Shown: piece by piece, positions 40,349 through 48,510 of the stretch
Numbering within the stretch: position 1 is the stretch's first letter
Layout: each line of letters starts with the position of its first letter
Assembly: GCA_945888375.1 (NCBI GenBank)
Contig: CAMCZZ010000006.1
Span: forward strand, 93,669 to 157,668
From: Akkermansia muciniphila
GTDB lineage: Bacteria > Verrucomicrobiota > Verrucomicrobiia > Opitutales > Opitutaceae
Reading direction: 5' to 3'
Length of the DNA stretch: 64,000 bases
The notes under the pieces: model-generated
What the model was told of the DNA's origin: nothing
Database searches by the model: none
The model's input: only the letters and a program-made list of their open reading frames with translations
Made by a program: the position numbers and the translations under genes

Positions 40349-41190
40349 TCAAGTCGCCCGGCGCTCCTCGGCGGCGAAAAATCGCAGCGTGTCCGCCAGA
40401 TGGGTTTCCCAGTAGGGCCACTCGTGTCCGCCCGGAAACTCCTCGTAGACGTGGGCCACCCCCGCAAGCGTGAGCCCGTCGTGCAGGGTCCGATTCGCCT
40501 CCAGCAACGGATCCGCCGTGCCGCCGTCGAAGCGGATCGCCGGCAAGCGCCCGCGGTTGCGCAGCATCGTGTCCAACACCGAACGGTCACCTTCCAGCGC
40601 CGAAAAACTCCCGGTGGATTCGATCACGAAGGGTTTCAACTGCTCCAACTCGGTGATGGATGAGTGTCCCGCGATCGCCCGAAACCGCTCCGGATACTTC
40701 GCCCCCAAACGCAGCGCGCCAAAACCGCCCATGGACAATCCCGCGATGAACCAGCTCGACGCCGCCGTCACCGCCGGGACCGTCTGCCGCACCAGGGCCG
40801 GCACTTCGTTCACGATCCAGCGCTCAAAATCCTGGGTGCGGTGCGCCACGTAGCCGCTGCCATCTCCCCAGAGTCCGTCCGAGGGCATCGCCAGCACGAA
40901 GGGCGGCAAGCCTTCCTCGCGCTGCAGGCGCGCGTTGGTCATGTGCGCAGCTCCCTTCAAAGCCCAGGCCCAGTGCGAGCCATACACGCCGTGCAACAGG
41001 ATGACCACCGGCACGCCCCCGCCCCGGCGGCCCGCGCCGCTTCCGGCACGTGGAGGGTCAGGTCAACCCTCTGCGCCAAGGCCGGACTCTTCGCGGTGAT
41101 CTGCCGCAGCCCGTCGCGTTCCCAACGGGGATCGGACCACTCCACCGTGCGGAAGACGGGCTCCGCGTTTTCCTCGGGACGCCGGTTCAT
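40349..41190 (-). pseudogene. alpha/beta hydrolase esterase with frameshift
   Basis: The first part (41190 to about 41030, starting MNRRPEENAEPVFRTVEW) and the second (about 41020 to 40349) are in different frames. The second carries the fold signatures VVILLHGVYGSHWAW, the nucleophile motif AGLSMGGFGAL and the C-terminal GGHEWPYW, as in esterase D/feruloyl-esterase-like or tributyrin-esterase proteins. The break is in the G-rich run CCGGGGCGGGGGCGTGCC (about 41016-41033), so a one-base change restores a protein of about 280 residues. This is either a recent inactivation or an assembly/sequencing error. The operator-like site at 41252-41262 lies 62 nt upstream. Confidence 0.75.
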
Positions 41191-41251
41191 GGGGAGGCGT
41201 CGCGATCCCGCATCGCCCCGTTGACGGCACGCACGTGTTTAGAAAATGCCA

Positions 41252-41262
41252 TAAACAGTAAA
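41252..41262 (-). promoter_or_regulatory. operator-like motif upstream of esterase gene
   Basis: TAAACAGTAAA, a near-palindrome around a central A and a weaker match to the consensus. It is 62 nt before the esterase start. Confidence 0.5.
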
Positions 41263-41319
41263 TGAACTTGGTTTGAGGCGGAGGTTTCCCGTGAAGCAAA
41301 AATTCAGACACCCTCCTTA

Positions 41320-42765
41320 TCAGGCGGATGCACTCAAGTCCTTGAGGTCGGCGCGCGAAGCTTCGTAGCTGGTGTCGTAAGCGAGCACCTTCGCATCCGG
41401 CTCCGCGCCCTGCACGCGGCACCACTCGCCGTAGGTTGCGGGCCACCAGTTCTCGTGGCGGGTGTGGCCGGCCGTGATGTAACTTCGCCAGTCGATGAGC
41501 ACGCGTGACCAGCATTCGTCGCCGTAATCAATCGCCCGCTTCGGGTCGCCCATCGCCTTCACATACCAGTCGCGCCCGATGCGCGCGTGCAGGACTTCGT
41601 CCGCCCAATCAAAATCCTGAATCGTCGCCGCGTAACTCTCGCCCGAGGCGATGGCCGTCTCCCACTCGTAGCGTTTCCCCGTCTTGGGCATCAGCCCTTG
41701 CTCGATGTAGTAGAGCACCGCGTGCCTCTCCAACGGCTTCAACTGCGTGTTCAGCGCGAGCGACCAAGTGAAGTTCACCCGCACAAAGCGCCGCCAGTCC
41801 ACCCCGGCCTGCACGAAACCCACCTCGCCCATCATGGCGTGGCGGGCCTCGTCCCAAAGCTGGCGCGTCATGTCGCGACGGTAATCCCAGGGCTTGCCCG
41901 CGGACTCTGCGAGGATGCTCGCCATCATCTCCGGCACATCAATTTCCCGCAGGCGCTTGTAGTAGAGCATGAGCGTCTTCGGCAGGGTCGGCATAGCCTC
42001 GTCGTAAAGAAAAACCTCGGCGTGCACGCCCATGTTGTAGGGATCGGGGAAACGTTCATCGCGACGCGGCGTCCCGTCGTAAACCGGGGCCTTACCCGAG
42101 AACATTCGCTCCGGCACGCCGCCGCCGCCGCCATCCACGCCATCCAGGGAACCCGCTTGCACCAGCAGCCCGCGCAGGAGGGCCAGCCAGCCTTGCAGCT
42201 CCGCCCGCCGCTCCGTCGTCACCAGCGCCTTCACCGCCGCCTCGCCGTAGGACGCCATCTCTTCCACCTCGATCAGCGCGAAACGGTTCACCCGCCAGCT
42301 CGGATTGTCCACCAGCCGGTTCGTATCCAGTTGGTAACGCCGCAGCCCGGCCACCAGCGCCGGCAACGCCAACTCATACACGCCGAGCACTAGCGCGGCC
42401 GTGTCCGGCGCGGCCAGCACCTCGTCGAAAAAGACATCGAGCGCCGCACTCGGCGCGGCGTCCAGGCCGAGCGGCGGCTCGCGCATCTCCGCCACGCGTT
42501 CCCGCAGCGCCGCCACGTGTTCCGCGCAAAGATGGGCGTGAAGCGAAAACACCATCTTCAGTTCGTAAAGCGGCTCCGCCGTCAGGCGATTGATGAAGAT
42601 CTCGTGCAGACGCCGCAGCGCCCAGTGGTGACGTTTGTGGCGGTTGACACATTCCTCGACCGACAGGCCGCGACGGGCGGCATTTGCGAAATCAGTAATT
42701 CCCGCAAGGGGCGGCAGACCGGCGGCAGGAGAGTAGGTATCGAGTAGGGAACTAGCGGGGCGCAT
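41320..42765 (-). CDS. ferritin-like (four-helix, possibly di-iron) protein of unknown function
   Basis: The 481-residue cytoplasmic protein is helical and holds repeated Glu/His patterns of ferritin-like di-iron carboxylate proteins: AEHVAALRE near residue 82, IEVEEMASYGEAAV near 170, LWDEARHAMMGE near 310 and DWADEVLHARIGRDW near 400. The pairs ExxH fall on separate predicted helices, as needed for a two-metal site. I do not recall a named family. It is divergently transcribed from an AraC regulator (115 nt between starts) and has an operator-like half-site 15 nt upstream. An oxidase, oxygenase or hydroxylase of a sugar derivative is conceivable but unproven. Confidence 0.65.
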   Translation of the reverse strand: MRPASSLLDTYSPAAGLPPLAGITDFANAARRGLSVEECVNRHKRHHWALRRLHEIFINRLTAEPLYELKMVFSLHAHLCAEHVAALRERVAEMREPPLGLDAAPSAALDVFFDEVLAAPDTAALVLGVYELALPALVAGLRRYQLDTNRLVDNPSWRVNRFALIEVEEMASYGEAAVKALVTTERRAELQGWLALLRGLLVQAGSLDGVDGGGGGVPERMFSGKAPVYDGTPRRDERFPDPYNMGVHAEVFLYDEAMPTLPKTLMLYYKRLREIDVPEMMASILAESAGKPWDYRRDMTRQLWDEARHAMMGEVGFVQAGVDWRRFVRVNFTWSLALNTQLKPLERHAVLYYIEQGLMPKTGKRYEWETAIASGESYAATIQDFDWADEVLHARIGRDWYVKAMGDPKRAIDYGDECWSRVLIDWRSYITAGHTRHENWWPATYGEWCRVQGAEPDAKVLAYDTSYEASRADLKDLSASA

Positions 42766-42779
42766 GGAGTGGCTTTAAA

Positions 42780-42790
42780 AGTGCAGTATA
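42780..42790 (-). promoter_or_regulatory. degenerate operator-like half-site
   Basis: AGTGCAGTATA: the right half (CAGTATA) matches the consensus, the left half does not. It is 15 nt from the ferritin-like gene start. Confidence 0.35.
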
Positions 42791-42880
42791 ACGTTGCCGC
42801 CCGTTTCCGCCTCTACTCGCTCGGCTGATTCTGGTATTATTTTGCTCTTAGCGATAGTAGACGTCATAGAACCTCCCGCC

Positions 42881-43738
42881 ATGAAGGCACGTCGCGAACC
42901 CCGCCCACCCCGTTCGTCCGAGCAGTCGTTCCTCGCCTTCGCCCGGGTCGGCTCCGCGTTCCCCTTTGAGTGGCACTACCACCCCGAGTTCGAGCTGACG
43001 TGGATTGAACGCGGCGCCGGCACGCGTTTCGTGGGCGACACGGTTGCGCCCTACGCTCCGGGCGACCTGGTCTTGCTCGGCGGCGACCTGCCGCACACCT
43101 GGTCCTCGGAAACGCCGGCGCGGAGCGCCGGAGCCCACCAGGCGGTCGTGGTGCAGTTCGCGGCCGAACTTTTCGCAGCGCAGTCCGGACCGGAGTTTCT
43201 CGCCGTGCGCGATCTACTCGCGCGCGCCGGACGCGGCCTGGTTTTCACCGGCGCGCCGGTGGCGGCCGAGGAGTGGCACGCTCTGGCGCAGGTGCGAGGG
43301 CTCGATGCCTGGTGCCGCCTCGCCACGCTGCTGGACCGGCTGGCGCGGACCTTCTCCAGCCCCATCGCCTCGGTCGGCTACCGGCCCGCCCCGCGCCACG
43401 GTGCGCTGCGACGGCACGAGCGCGCGCTCGCCTTTATCGCCGGGCGTGCCGACGCCGGCCCGGTTTATCTCAAGGAGGCCGCCCGCTCCGTGCATCTGAC
43501 GCCGGCGGCGTTTTCCCGTTTTTTCCAGCGCATGGCCGGCGTCTCGTTTGTCGCCCACGTCAACACCCTGCGCATCGCCCGGGCGACCCGCCTGCTGGTC
43601 GAGACCGACCGCGCCGTGGCCGACATCGCCTACACCTGCGGCTTCGGCAACCTGGCCAACTTTAACCGCCGCTTCCGCGCCATCAAGGGCGAGGCCCCGC
43701 TGCGTTTTCGCCGCCGCTACGAGACCGGGAACACATAG
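42881..43738 (+). CDS. AraC-family transcriptional regulator with cupin sensor
   Basis: This 285-residue regulator has an N-terminal cupin of the AraC type (FEWHYHPEFELTWIERGAGTRF, a His-rich sugar-binding-like strand pattern, near residue 30, of which HYHPEFELT is the core) and a C-terminal double HTH (LKEAARSVHLTPAAFSRFF and VADIAYTCGFGNLANFNRRF). AraC proteins of this layout usually control carbohydrate genes and are activated by a sugar. It is divergent from the ferritin-like gene. ATG 42881 was chosen because upstream ATG 42794 would add 29 non-conserved residues covering the promoter. Confidence 0.88.
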   Translation: MKARREPRPPRSSEQSFLAFARVGSAFPFEWHYHPEFELTWIERGAGTRFVGDTVAPYAPGDLVLLGGDLPHTWSSETPARSAGAHQAVVVQFAAELFAAQSGPEFLAVRDLLARAGRGLVFTGAPVAAEEWHALAQVRGLDAWCRLATLLDRLARTFSSPIASVGYRPAPRHGALRRHERALAFIAGRADAGPVYLKEAARSVHLTPAAFSRFFQRMAGVSFVAHVNTLRIARATRLLVETDRAVADIAYTCGFGNLANFNRRFRAIKGEAPLRFRRRYETGNT

Positions 43739-43751
43739 GTTTCCGCACCTT

Positions 43752-44558
43752 TCAAAGCAAGCCCTTCATATTCTCATCAATCTTCACCGGGCGCACGCTG
43801 CCGTCGAAGAAAACCGTGATGCGTTTCGTTTTGTAAAGAGGAGTCCTGAGGGCTGCATTCACGTCGTTGTCGGTGATGTTCGTCACCAGATCGAGATCTT
43901 GATCGGCTTGGGTGACGAACCAGGTGCGCGATGGAGGCACGAGCGATGCCAGTTTGGAGTATTGCACCGGGGCGGTGCCGTTGAGCGCGCCCACCCCGCC
44001 AGCGGTGCCGAAAGGCGTAAAGGACGCTGCGGGCAAACCTGGGTGGTCGCTACGGTCGAGTCGCGTGTTCACCGCGAAAATCACCGCCCAATTACGGGAG
44101 GTCGCCAAATCCATGTTGATCGTGGACTCATCGCGCATGCGGGTTTCCCAGGATTTGTCGGCGAACATCGGGATATCCACCGGGCCGTTCGCGTCTGATT
44201 TTATTCCGCCATACGGCGCGAGGTAGAAGCCCAGCCTGCAGCGGCGATCCGAGTAACCGCCGCCGCCCTGCGGGTTGCGCTCAAACTGATAATTCACCGC
44301 CGAGATCACCCCTACCGACGAGCCACCGGTGCGACTGCCAGGCAGAAAACCTTTGTTTTCCGATGTGTATGCGAGGAGCGCCTGACCCGTCTGGCGGAGA
44401 TTCGACGTGGTGTTCGCCGTGCGCGCGACTTCGCGCACCTTGCCGACCGTAGGAATGATGATCGCCGCGAGAATACCGATGATCGCGATCACCGTGAGCA
44501 ACTCGATCAGGGTAAACGCAAGCACGGGCAGCCGCGTCCGGGGTAGGTGATGGGGCAT
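43752..44558 (-). CDS. pseudopilin-like protein with prepilin N-terminus
   Basis: The 268-residue protein starts with a basic leader and the prepilin signal AFTLIELLTVIAIIG, with Ala rather than Gly before the cleavage Phe, followed by the hydrophobic helix and a 220-residue soluble domain. The C-terminal end ITVFFDGSVRPV has the DG motif common in these proteins. It lies directly downstream of the permease gene at 44625 on the same strand, with an operator-like site in the 60-nt gap. Ala in place of Gly at the cleavage site is tolerated by some prepilin peptidases. Its function is unknown; the recurring neighbour is a sugar transporter. Confidence 0.82.
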   Translation of the reverse strand: MPHHLPRTRLPVLAFTLIELLTVIAIIGILAAIIIPTVGKVREVARTANTTSNLRQTGQALLAYTSENKGFLPGSRTGGSSVGVISAVNYQFERNPQGGGGYSDRRCRLGFYLAPYGGIKSDANGPVDIPMFADKSWETRMRDESTINMDLATSRNWAVIFAVNTRLDRSDHPGLPAASFTPFGTAGGVGALNGTAPVQYSKLASLVPPSRTWFVTQADQDLDLVTNITDNDVNAALRTPLYKTKRITVFFDGSVRPVKIDENMKGLL

Positions 44559-44605
44559 ATCCAAAGCTCGGCCGGGCCGGGCGCGGCCTGCAATGGCCGG
44601 GAAGC

Positions 44606-44616
44606 TATAGCGTAAA
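44606..44616 (-). promoter_or_regulatory. operator-like motif variant upstream of pseudopilin gene
   Basis: TATAGCGTAAA on plus, TTTACGCTATA on minus; intermediate between TTTACCGTATA and TTTACGCAACA. It lies 48 nt before the pseudopilin start. Confidence 0.5.
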
Positions 44617-44624
44617 ATGCCGCC

Positions 44625-46076
44625 TCAGCACCGGTTGCCGTGGGGCCGATCCCCGTTCCCCATTCTCTCCGTCAGGCGCCGCCGCGTCTCCGCCGCGCTT
44701 TGACGCGAGATCGGGTAAAACGCCATCGCCACCAGCGCGAGGGCCAGGCCCAGCGCTTGGAAACCGACCAGATAGACTTTCATCCGGCCCGCCGTCTCCG
44801 CATCCAGCCCATTCGCCGCCACACTTTGGGCGTCGTAGCCTGCCCGGGTGGCGAGGTAGCCGCCGATGCCAAAGGTGATGCCTTGCGCGGCCTTCAACGC
44901 AAAACCGACCACAGCGCTGAACATGCCTTCACGCCGCCGCCCGGTCTGCAACTCGTCTTCGTCACAGACATCCGCCACCATCGAGGAGACGAGCAACCAG
45001 CAGCCCTGCATGCCCAGAAAACTCACCGCGCCCGTCACGTAAAGTAGCCACGGCCAGCGCGGATCCATCGCCCAAAAACCCGCCACCGTGCCGGCCAGCA
45101 CCAGCCCCAGGCCAGCCAACATGCCGCCGCGTTTACCGGTGCGCGCGGCGATTTTAGCGATCAGCCAGAGGCTCACGTAGGAGAGGCCCACCGCCAGCGT
45201 CCCCATCCACCCGAGGAACGAGCCAAGCGCCTTTTCGCTCCCGCCGAAGACGTGATGCTGCAGGAGCAGCGGCGCGATGCTTTGGGCGGAAAACAGCGCG
45301 ATGATAATCGTCACGTATGCGAGAAACAGAATGAGGAACGCCCGGTTCGCCAAGGTGCTCCGCCACGCCGCCCAGAACCGCAGCGGCGGCGCGGTTTCGC
45401 GTGGCACCGTCTCTTTGCAGCCAAAGGTGGGGATAAGGCCCGATACCACCACGATCCCCGCCACGCCCACGCTGACCCACACCGCGCCAGTCGCGAGGTC
45501 AGGAAAACGATCCGCCGCCACGAGGCGAAACAACCACCCCGCCGCCAGCGAGCCCGCCAGTCCGATATACATGCGCCACGCCAGGACCTTCGTGCGTTCG
45601 TCGTAGTCGGTCGTCAGCTCGTAGCCGAGCGCCGTGTAGGGGATCACGAAAAGGGTGTAGGTGCAGGCCAGCACGCTGCCCATCACGACGAGGTGGAGAA
45701 ACGGTAAATTCGAATACCACGTGTTCCCCGCCGTCTCCGCCCCAAGCGGCATCCAGAGCAGCGGCAACACCACCGCCGAGGCGAGAACACCCACCAACAT
45801 GAACGGCCGACGCCGGCCAAACCGCGTGCGCGTGTTGTCCGACCAGTTGCCCACCCATGGATCGGTCAACGCATCCACGATTCGCGGCAGTGCCAGCGCC
45901 AGACCCGCCAGCAGCGGCGAGAGCTTGAAGTGGTTGACGTAAACCAGCGTGCCCAGCGCGGTCAGGGTGTTGAAGAGAAAGTTGTCCGCCAACCCGCCGA
46001 ATCCCCACACCACCCGCATCCGCAAGGGAACCGCCGCGGACGCGGCACGAGAGGAATTATCAGCGAGGTCGCCCAT
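44625..46076 (-). CDS. MFS transporter, glycoside-pentoside-hexuronide (GPH) type
   Basis: This 483-residue membrane protein has about 12 hydrophobic helices. Features typical of GPH sugar:cation symporters are an early Asp-rich motif ALPRIVDALTDPWVGNWSDN (part of the cation site), the RFGRRRPFML loop, FVIPYTALGYELTTDYDERT near residue 165 and a conserved DEDELQTGRRREG near 390. Substrates of the family are oligosaccharides, glycosides, pentosides or uronides; here a mannoside or uronate product is plausible. It is followed by the pseudopilin gene and divergent from the heparinase-like gene. ATG 46076 was chosen. A copy of the 46128 motif is 52 nt upstream. Confidence 0.87.
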   Translation of the reverse strand: MGDLADNSSRAASAAVPLRMRVVWGFGGLADNFLFNTLTALGTLVYVNHFKLSPLLAGLALALPRIVDALTDPWVGNWSDNTRTRFGRRRPFMLVGVLASAVVLPLLWMPLGAETAGNTWYSNLPFLHLVVMGSVLACTYTLFVIPYTALGYELTTDYDERTKVLAWRMYIGLAGSLAAGWLFRLVAADRFPDLATGAVWVSVGVAGIVVVSGLIPTFGCKETVPRETAPPLRFWAAWRSTLANRAFLILFLAYVTIIIALFSAQSIAPLLLQHHVFGGSEKALGSFLGWMGTLAVGLSYVSLWLIAKIAARTGKRGGMLAGLGLVLAGTVAGFWAMDPRWPWLLYVTGAVSFLGMQGCWLLVSSMVADVCDEDELQTGRRREGMFSAVVGFALKAAQGITFGIGGYLATRAGYDAQSVAANGLDAETAGRMKVYLVGFQALGLALALVAMAFYPISRQSAAETRRRLTERMGNGDRPHGNRC

Positions 46077-46127
46077 GGGTTCCCCGACGCGTATCCACAA
46101 CGCAGTGCAGAGCGAGCCCGCCGCCGC

Positions 46128-46138
46128 TGTTGCGTAAA
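46128..46138 (-). promoter_or_regulatory. operator-like motif, left copy of an inverted pair
   Basis: TGTTGCGTAAA, the exact reverse complement of TTTACGCAACA at 46169-46179. It lies 52 nt before the permease gene. Confidence 0.6.
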
Positions 46139-46168
46139 CTCCCGCACCTTTTGCCTGCCCACGGACGC

Positions 46169-46179
46169 TTTACGCAACA
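46169..46179 (+). promoter_or_regulatory. operator-like motif, right copy of an inverted pair
   Basis: TTTACGCAACA followed by ATGATTCC, the same octamer that follows the site at 36990. It lies 91 nt before the heparinase II/III gene. Confidence 0.6.
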
Positions 46180-46269
46180 ATGATTCCGCCGTCGCGCGGC
46201 CTGTGCGCGGGACTGATTTTTCCGTCGACCAGCCTCCCCTTGCCCCGCCCTCCCTTTCCCTGACCTCCC

Positions 46270-48303
46270 ATGCACGCACTTCGTCTGCCGTTCTTCGTCT
46301 GCTGCCTCGGCTCCTTCGCCATCGCTGGCTCCGCGCAGGCCGAGGTTAAGATCTACACCCCGAAAGAGGTCGCCGCCCAGAAGGCCGCGCTCGATTTCGA
46401 AAAGGTCAGCGCCTCATCGCTCCAGGCCGACTTCGCCCGCGTGTCCAGGGGTGATTCCCACCCGCGACTTTTCGCCTCCGCCGCCGACATCGCCCGCGCC
46501 AAGGCTCTCGTCGCGTCCGGTGATGCCTTGATGGCCAAGGCCTGGGCCGCCATGCGTGCCTCCGCTGACGAACAGCTCACCGCTCCGATCCCCGATGGCG
46601 CGCTCGACGCGGCCAAGCTCCGCGTGGCGGGCGTCCACCAGATCGCCGGCATGTTGCCGCCCTTGGTCATCGCCTACTGGATGACCGACGACGAGAAATA
46701 CGCCCGCCGTGCGTGGGAAATATTCGAGGTCATGGCCGCCTACCCGGACTGGGGAACCCTCACCGCTCCGCCCTACAAGGACCGTCACTTCCTCGACACC
46801 GGCATCGCCGCCTTCGACATCGCCCTGCTCCACGACGGGCTCTTCCACTGGCTCACCCCCGAGCGGCGCACAGCTCTCCACGCCGCCGCCGAGAAGTTCA
46901 TCTTCCAGCCCACCCTCGCCCAATACACCGGCACGGCCTCCCGAACCTGGCAGTGGAACAAGGCCAACAACAACTGGAACGGTATCTGCAACGGCAGCAT
47001 CGTGCTCGCCGCCCTCTCCTTCTGGGAGCGCGACCCCGCCCGGCTCTCCGGCCTCTCCGCCTACGCCATCAACGACCTCCCCGTCTACCTCCGCGAATTC
47101 GAGCCCCAGGGCCAGAGCGAGGAGGGCCTCATGTATTGGAGTTACGGGCTCATGTATACCGTCACCTCCCTCGACGCCATGCAGCGCGGCTTCGGCACCA
47201 CCTACGGCCGCGGCGAAACCCCCGGACTGAAACGCGCCGGATACTTCCCGCCCACCACCACGGGCCCCGTGATCTCGCTCAACATTGGCGACGATCCCAT
47301 CAAAAAGTTCCGCGCAAAATCCTTCTTCTGGTTCGCAAAACACTTCCAGGACCCCGCCCTCGCCAAGTTGCAGTATGACCTCACGGTCGAGAGCGGCTCC
47401 AAGCTGCCCTGGTTCGATTTTTTCGCCTACGATCCCGCCCTCGTCGCCAAGGGCAGCAAGATCAACGCCCCGCTCGACAACCACGTTTACGGCTTGGAAC
47501 TCACCTCCCTGCTCGAACGCTGGGGCGACCGTGATGCCCTCTACGCCGCCATGCACGGCGGGGCCAACAACGCCGGCCATGGCCATCTCGACGCCGGCAC
47601 CTTCGATATCCAGGCCGGCGGCGAGGTCTGGGCCTACGGCAACCTCGGTCGCGATGACTACACCTACCCGGGTTACTTCTCCAAAAAGACCGAGCCCGAC
47701 TACCGCGACGCCGCCGGGCCGCAGGAGACCGCCGGCCGCTGGCATTTTTACCGCCTGCGCACCGAGGGGAAAAACTGCCTCGTCTTCAACCCCGACACCC
47801 GCCCCGAACAGAACGAACGCGGTCGCGCCGTGCTCCTCCGTCTCGATGAAAAGAACGGCGTGAGCACCGCCCGCTACGATCTCAGCGAATGCTACGCGCG
47901 CGATGTCTCCGTCTACCAGCGCCACCTCAGCCTCGACCGCGGCAAACGCACCATCTCCATCCGCGATCAATTCACCGCCGTGCGACCCTCTACGGTCTGG
48001 TGGAGCATGCACACCAAGGCCCGCGCCGAGCTTATCTCGGGCGGACGCGCCGTGCGGCTTACCCAAGGCAACCGCACCGCCCGCCTCGATCTCGTCGGCG
48101 CCGGCTCAGCGACGTTCCAAATCCTGCCCGCCACCTACCTCCCGGGCCAGTCCTTCCCTAAAACAAAAAACAGCGAAAACATTGGTTTCCGAAAGATCGC
48201 CGTGCGCCTGCAAAACATCACCACGGCCGACTTCACCGTCACCTTCCGCCTCGAGCCCGCACCCTCCAAACGCCCCGCCCGCCAGGGCCCCAAGGGCAGC
48301 TAA
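46270..48303 (+). CDS. heparinase II/III family polysaccharide lyase, secreted
   Basis: This 677-residue protein has a signal peptide (LPFFVCCLGSFAIAGSAQA), an N-terminal alpha/alpha toroid (HPRLFASAADIARAKALVAS near residue 65, WQWNKANNNWNGICNG near 225) and a C-terminal beta-sandwich heparinase II/III-like domain with NAGHGHLDAGTFDIQAGGEVWAYG (core motif GHGHLDAGTF, near residue 437). Asn, His and Tyr residues in NNNWN and GHGHLD regions are candidate catalytic groups. Such lyases attack uronic-acid polysaccharides (alginate, heparin, glucuronan). It has its own divergent promoter region with two inverted operator-like motifs. The specificity is not readable from sequence. The 207 nt after it hold no gene. 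Confidence 0.87.
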   Translation: MHALRLPFFVCCLGSFAIAGSAQAEVKIYTPKEVAAQKAALDFEKVSASSLQADFARVSRGDSHPRLFASAADIARAKALVASGDALMAKAWAAMRASADEQLTAPIPDGALDAAKLRVAGVHQIAGMLPPLVIAYWMTDDEKYARRAWEIFEVMAAYPDWGTLTAPPYKDRHFLDTGIAAFDIALLHDGLFHWLTPERRTALHAAAEKFIFQPTLAQYTGTASRTWQWNKANNNWNGICNGSIVLAALSFWERDPARLSGLSAYAINDLPVYLREFEPQGQSEEGLMYWSYGLMYTVTSLDAMQRGFGTTYGRGETPGLKRAGYFPPTTTGPVISLNIGDDPIKKFRAKSFFWFAKHFQDPALAKLQYDLTVESGSKLPWFDFFAYDPALVAKGSKINAPLDNHVYGLELTSLLERWGDRDALYAAMHGGANNAGHGHLDAGTFDIQAGGEVWAYGNLGRDDYTYPGYFSKKTEPDYRDAAGPQETAGRWHFYRLRTEGKNCLVFNPDTRPEQNERGRAVLLRLDEKNGVSTARYDLSECYARDVSVYQRHLSLDRGKRTISIRDQFTAVRPSTVWWSMHTKARAELISGGRAVRLTQGNRTARLDLVGAGSATFQILPATYLPGQSFPKTKNSENIGFRKIAVRLQNITTADFTVTFRLEPAPSKRPARQGPKGS

Positions 48304-48510
48304 GCCTAACGGGGCTGCGCCCCAGCCCGACGATAAAACTACGCAATCCAGCGTCGCTGACGTCGGTTACTTACCTTTGTTAAAGACCCTTGCCGGCTCA
48401 TCGACCGGGGCAACAAATTCGGCGTAGTTTCGGTGTTATGGCATCGTCCGCATCCCCGCAACCGAGGGCAGCGGATCATGCGGCGGCATTGGAACTCGAG
48501 GCCGTAGCGT

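Noticed and set aside
12694..48303. A SusC/SusD-type polysaccharide-utilisation locus
   Set aside because: No TonB-dependent receptor or SusD-like lipoprotein could be found in either strand; the transporters are MFS, GPH and SSS types.
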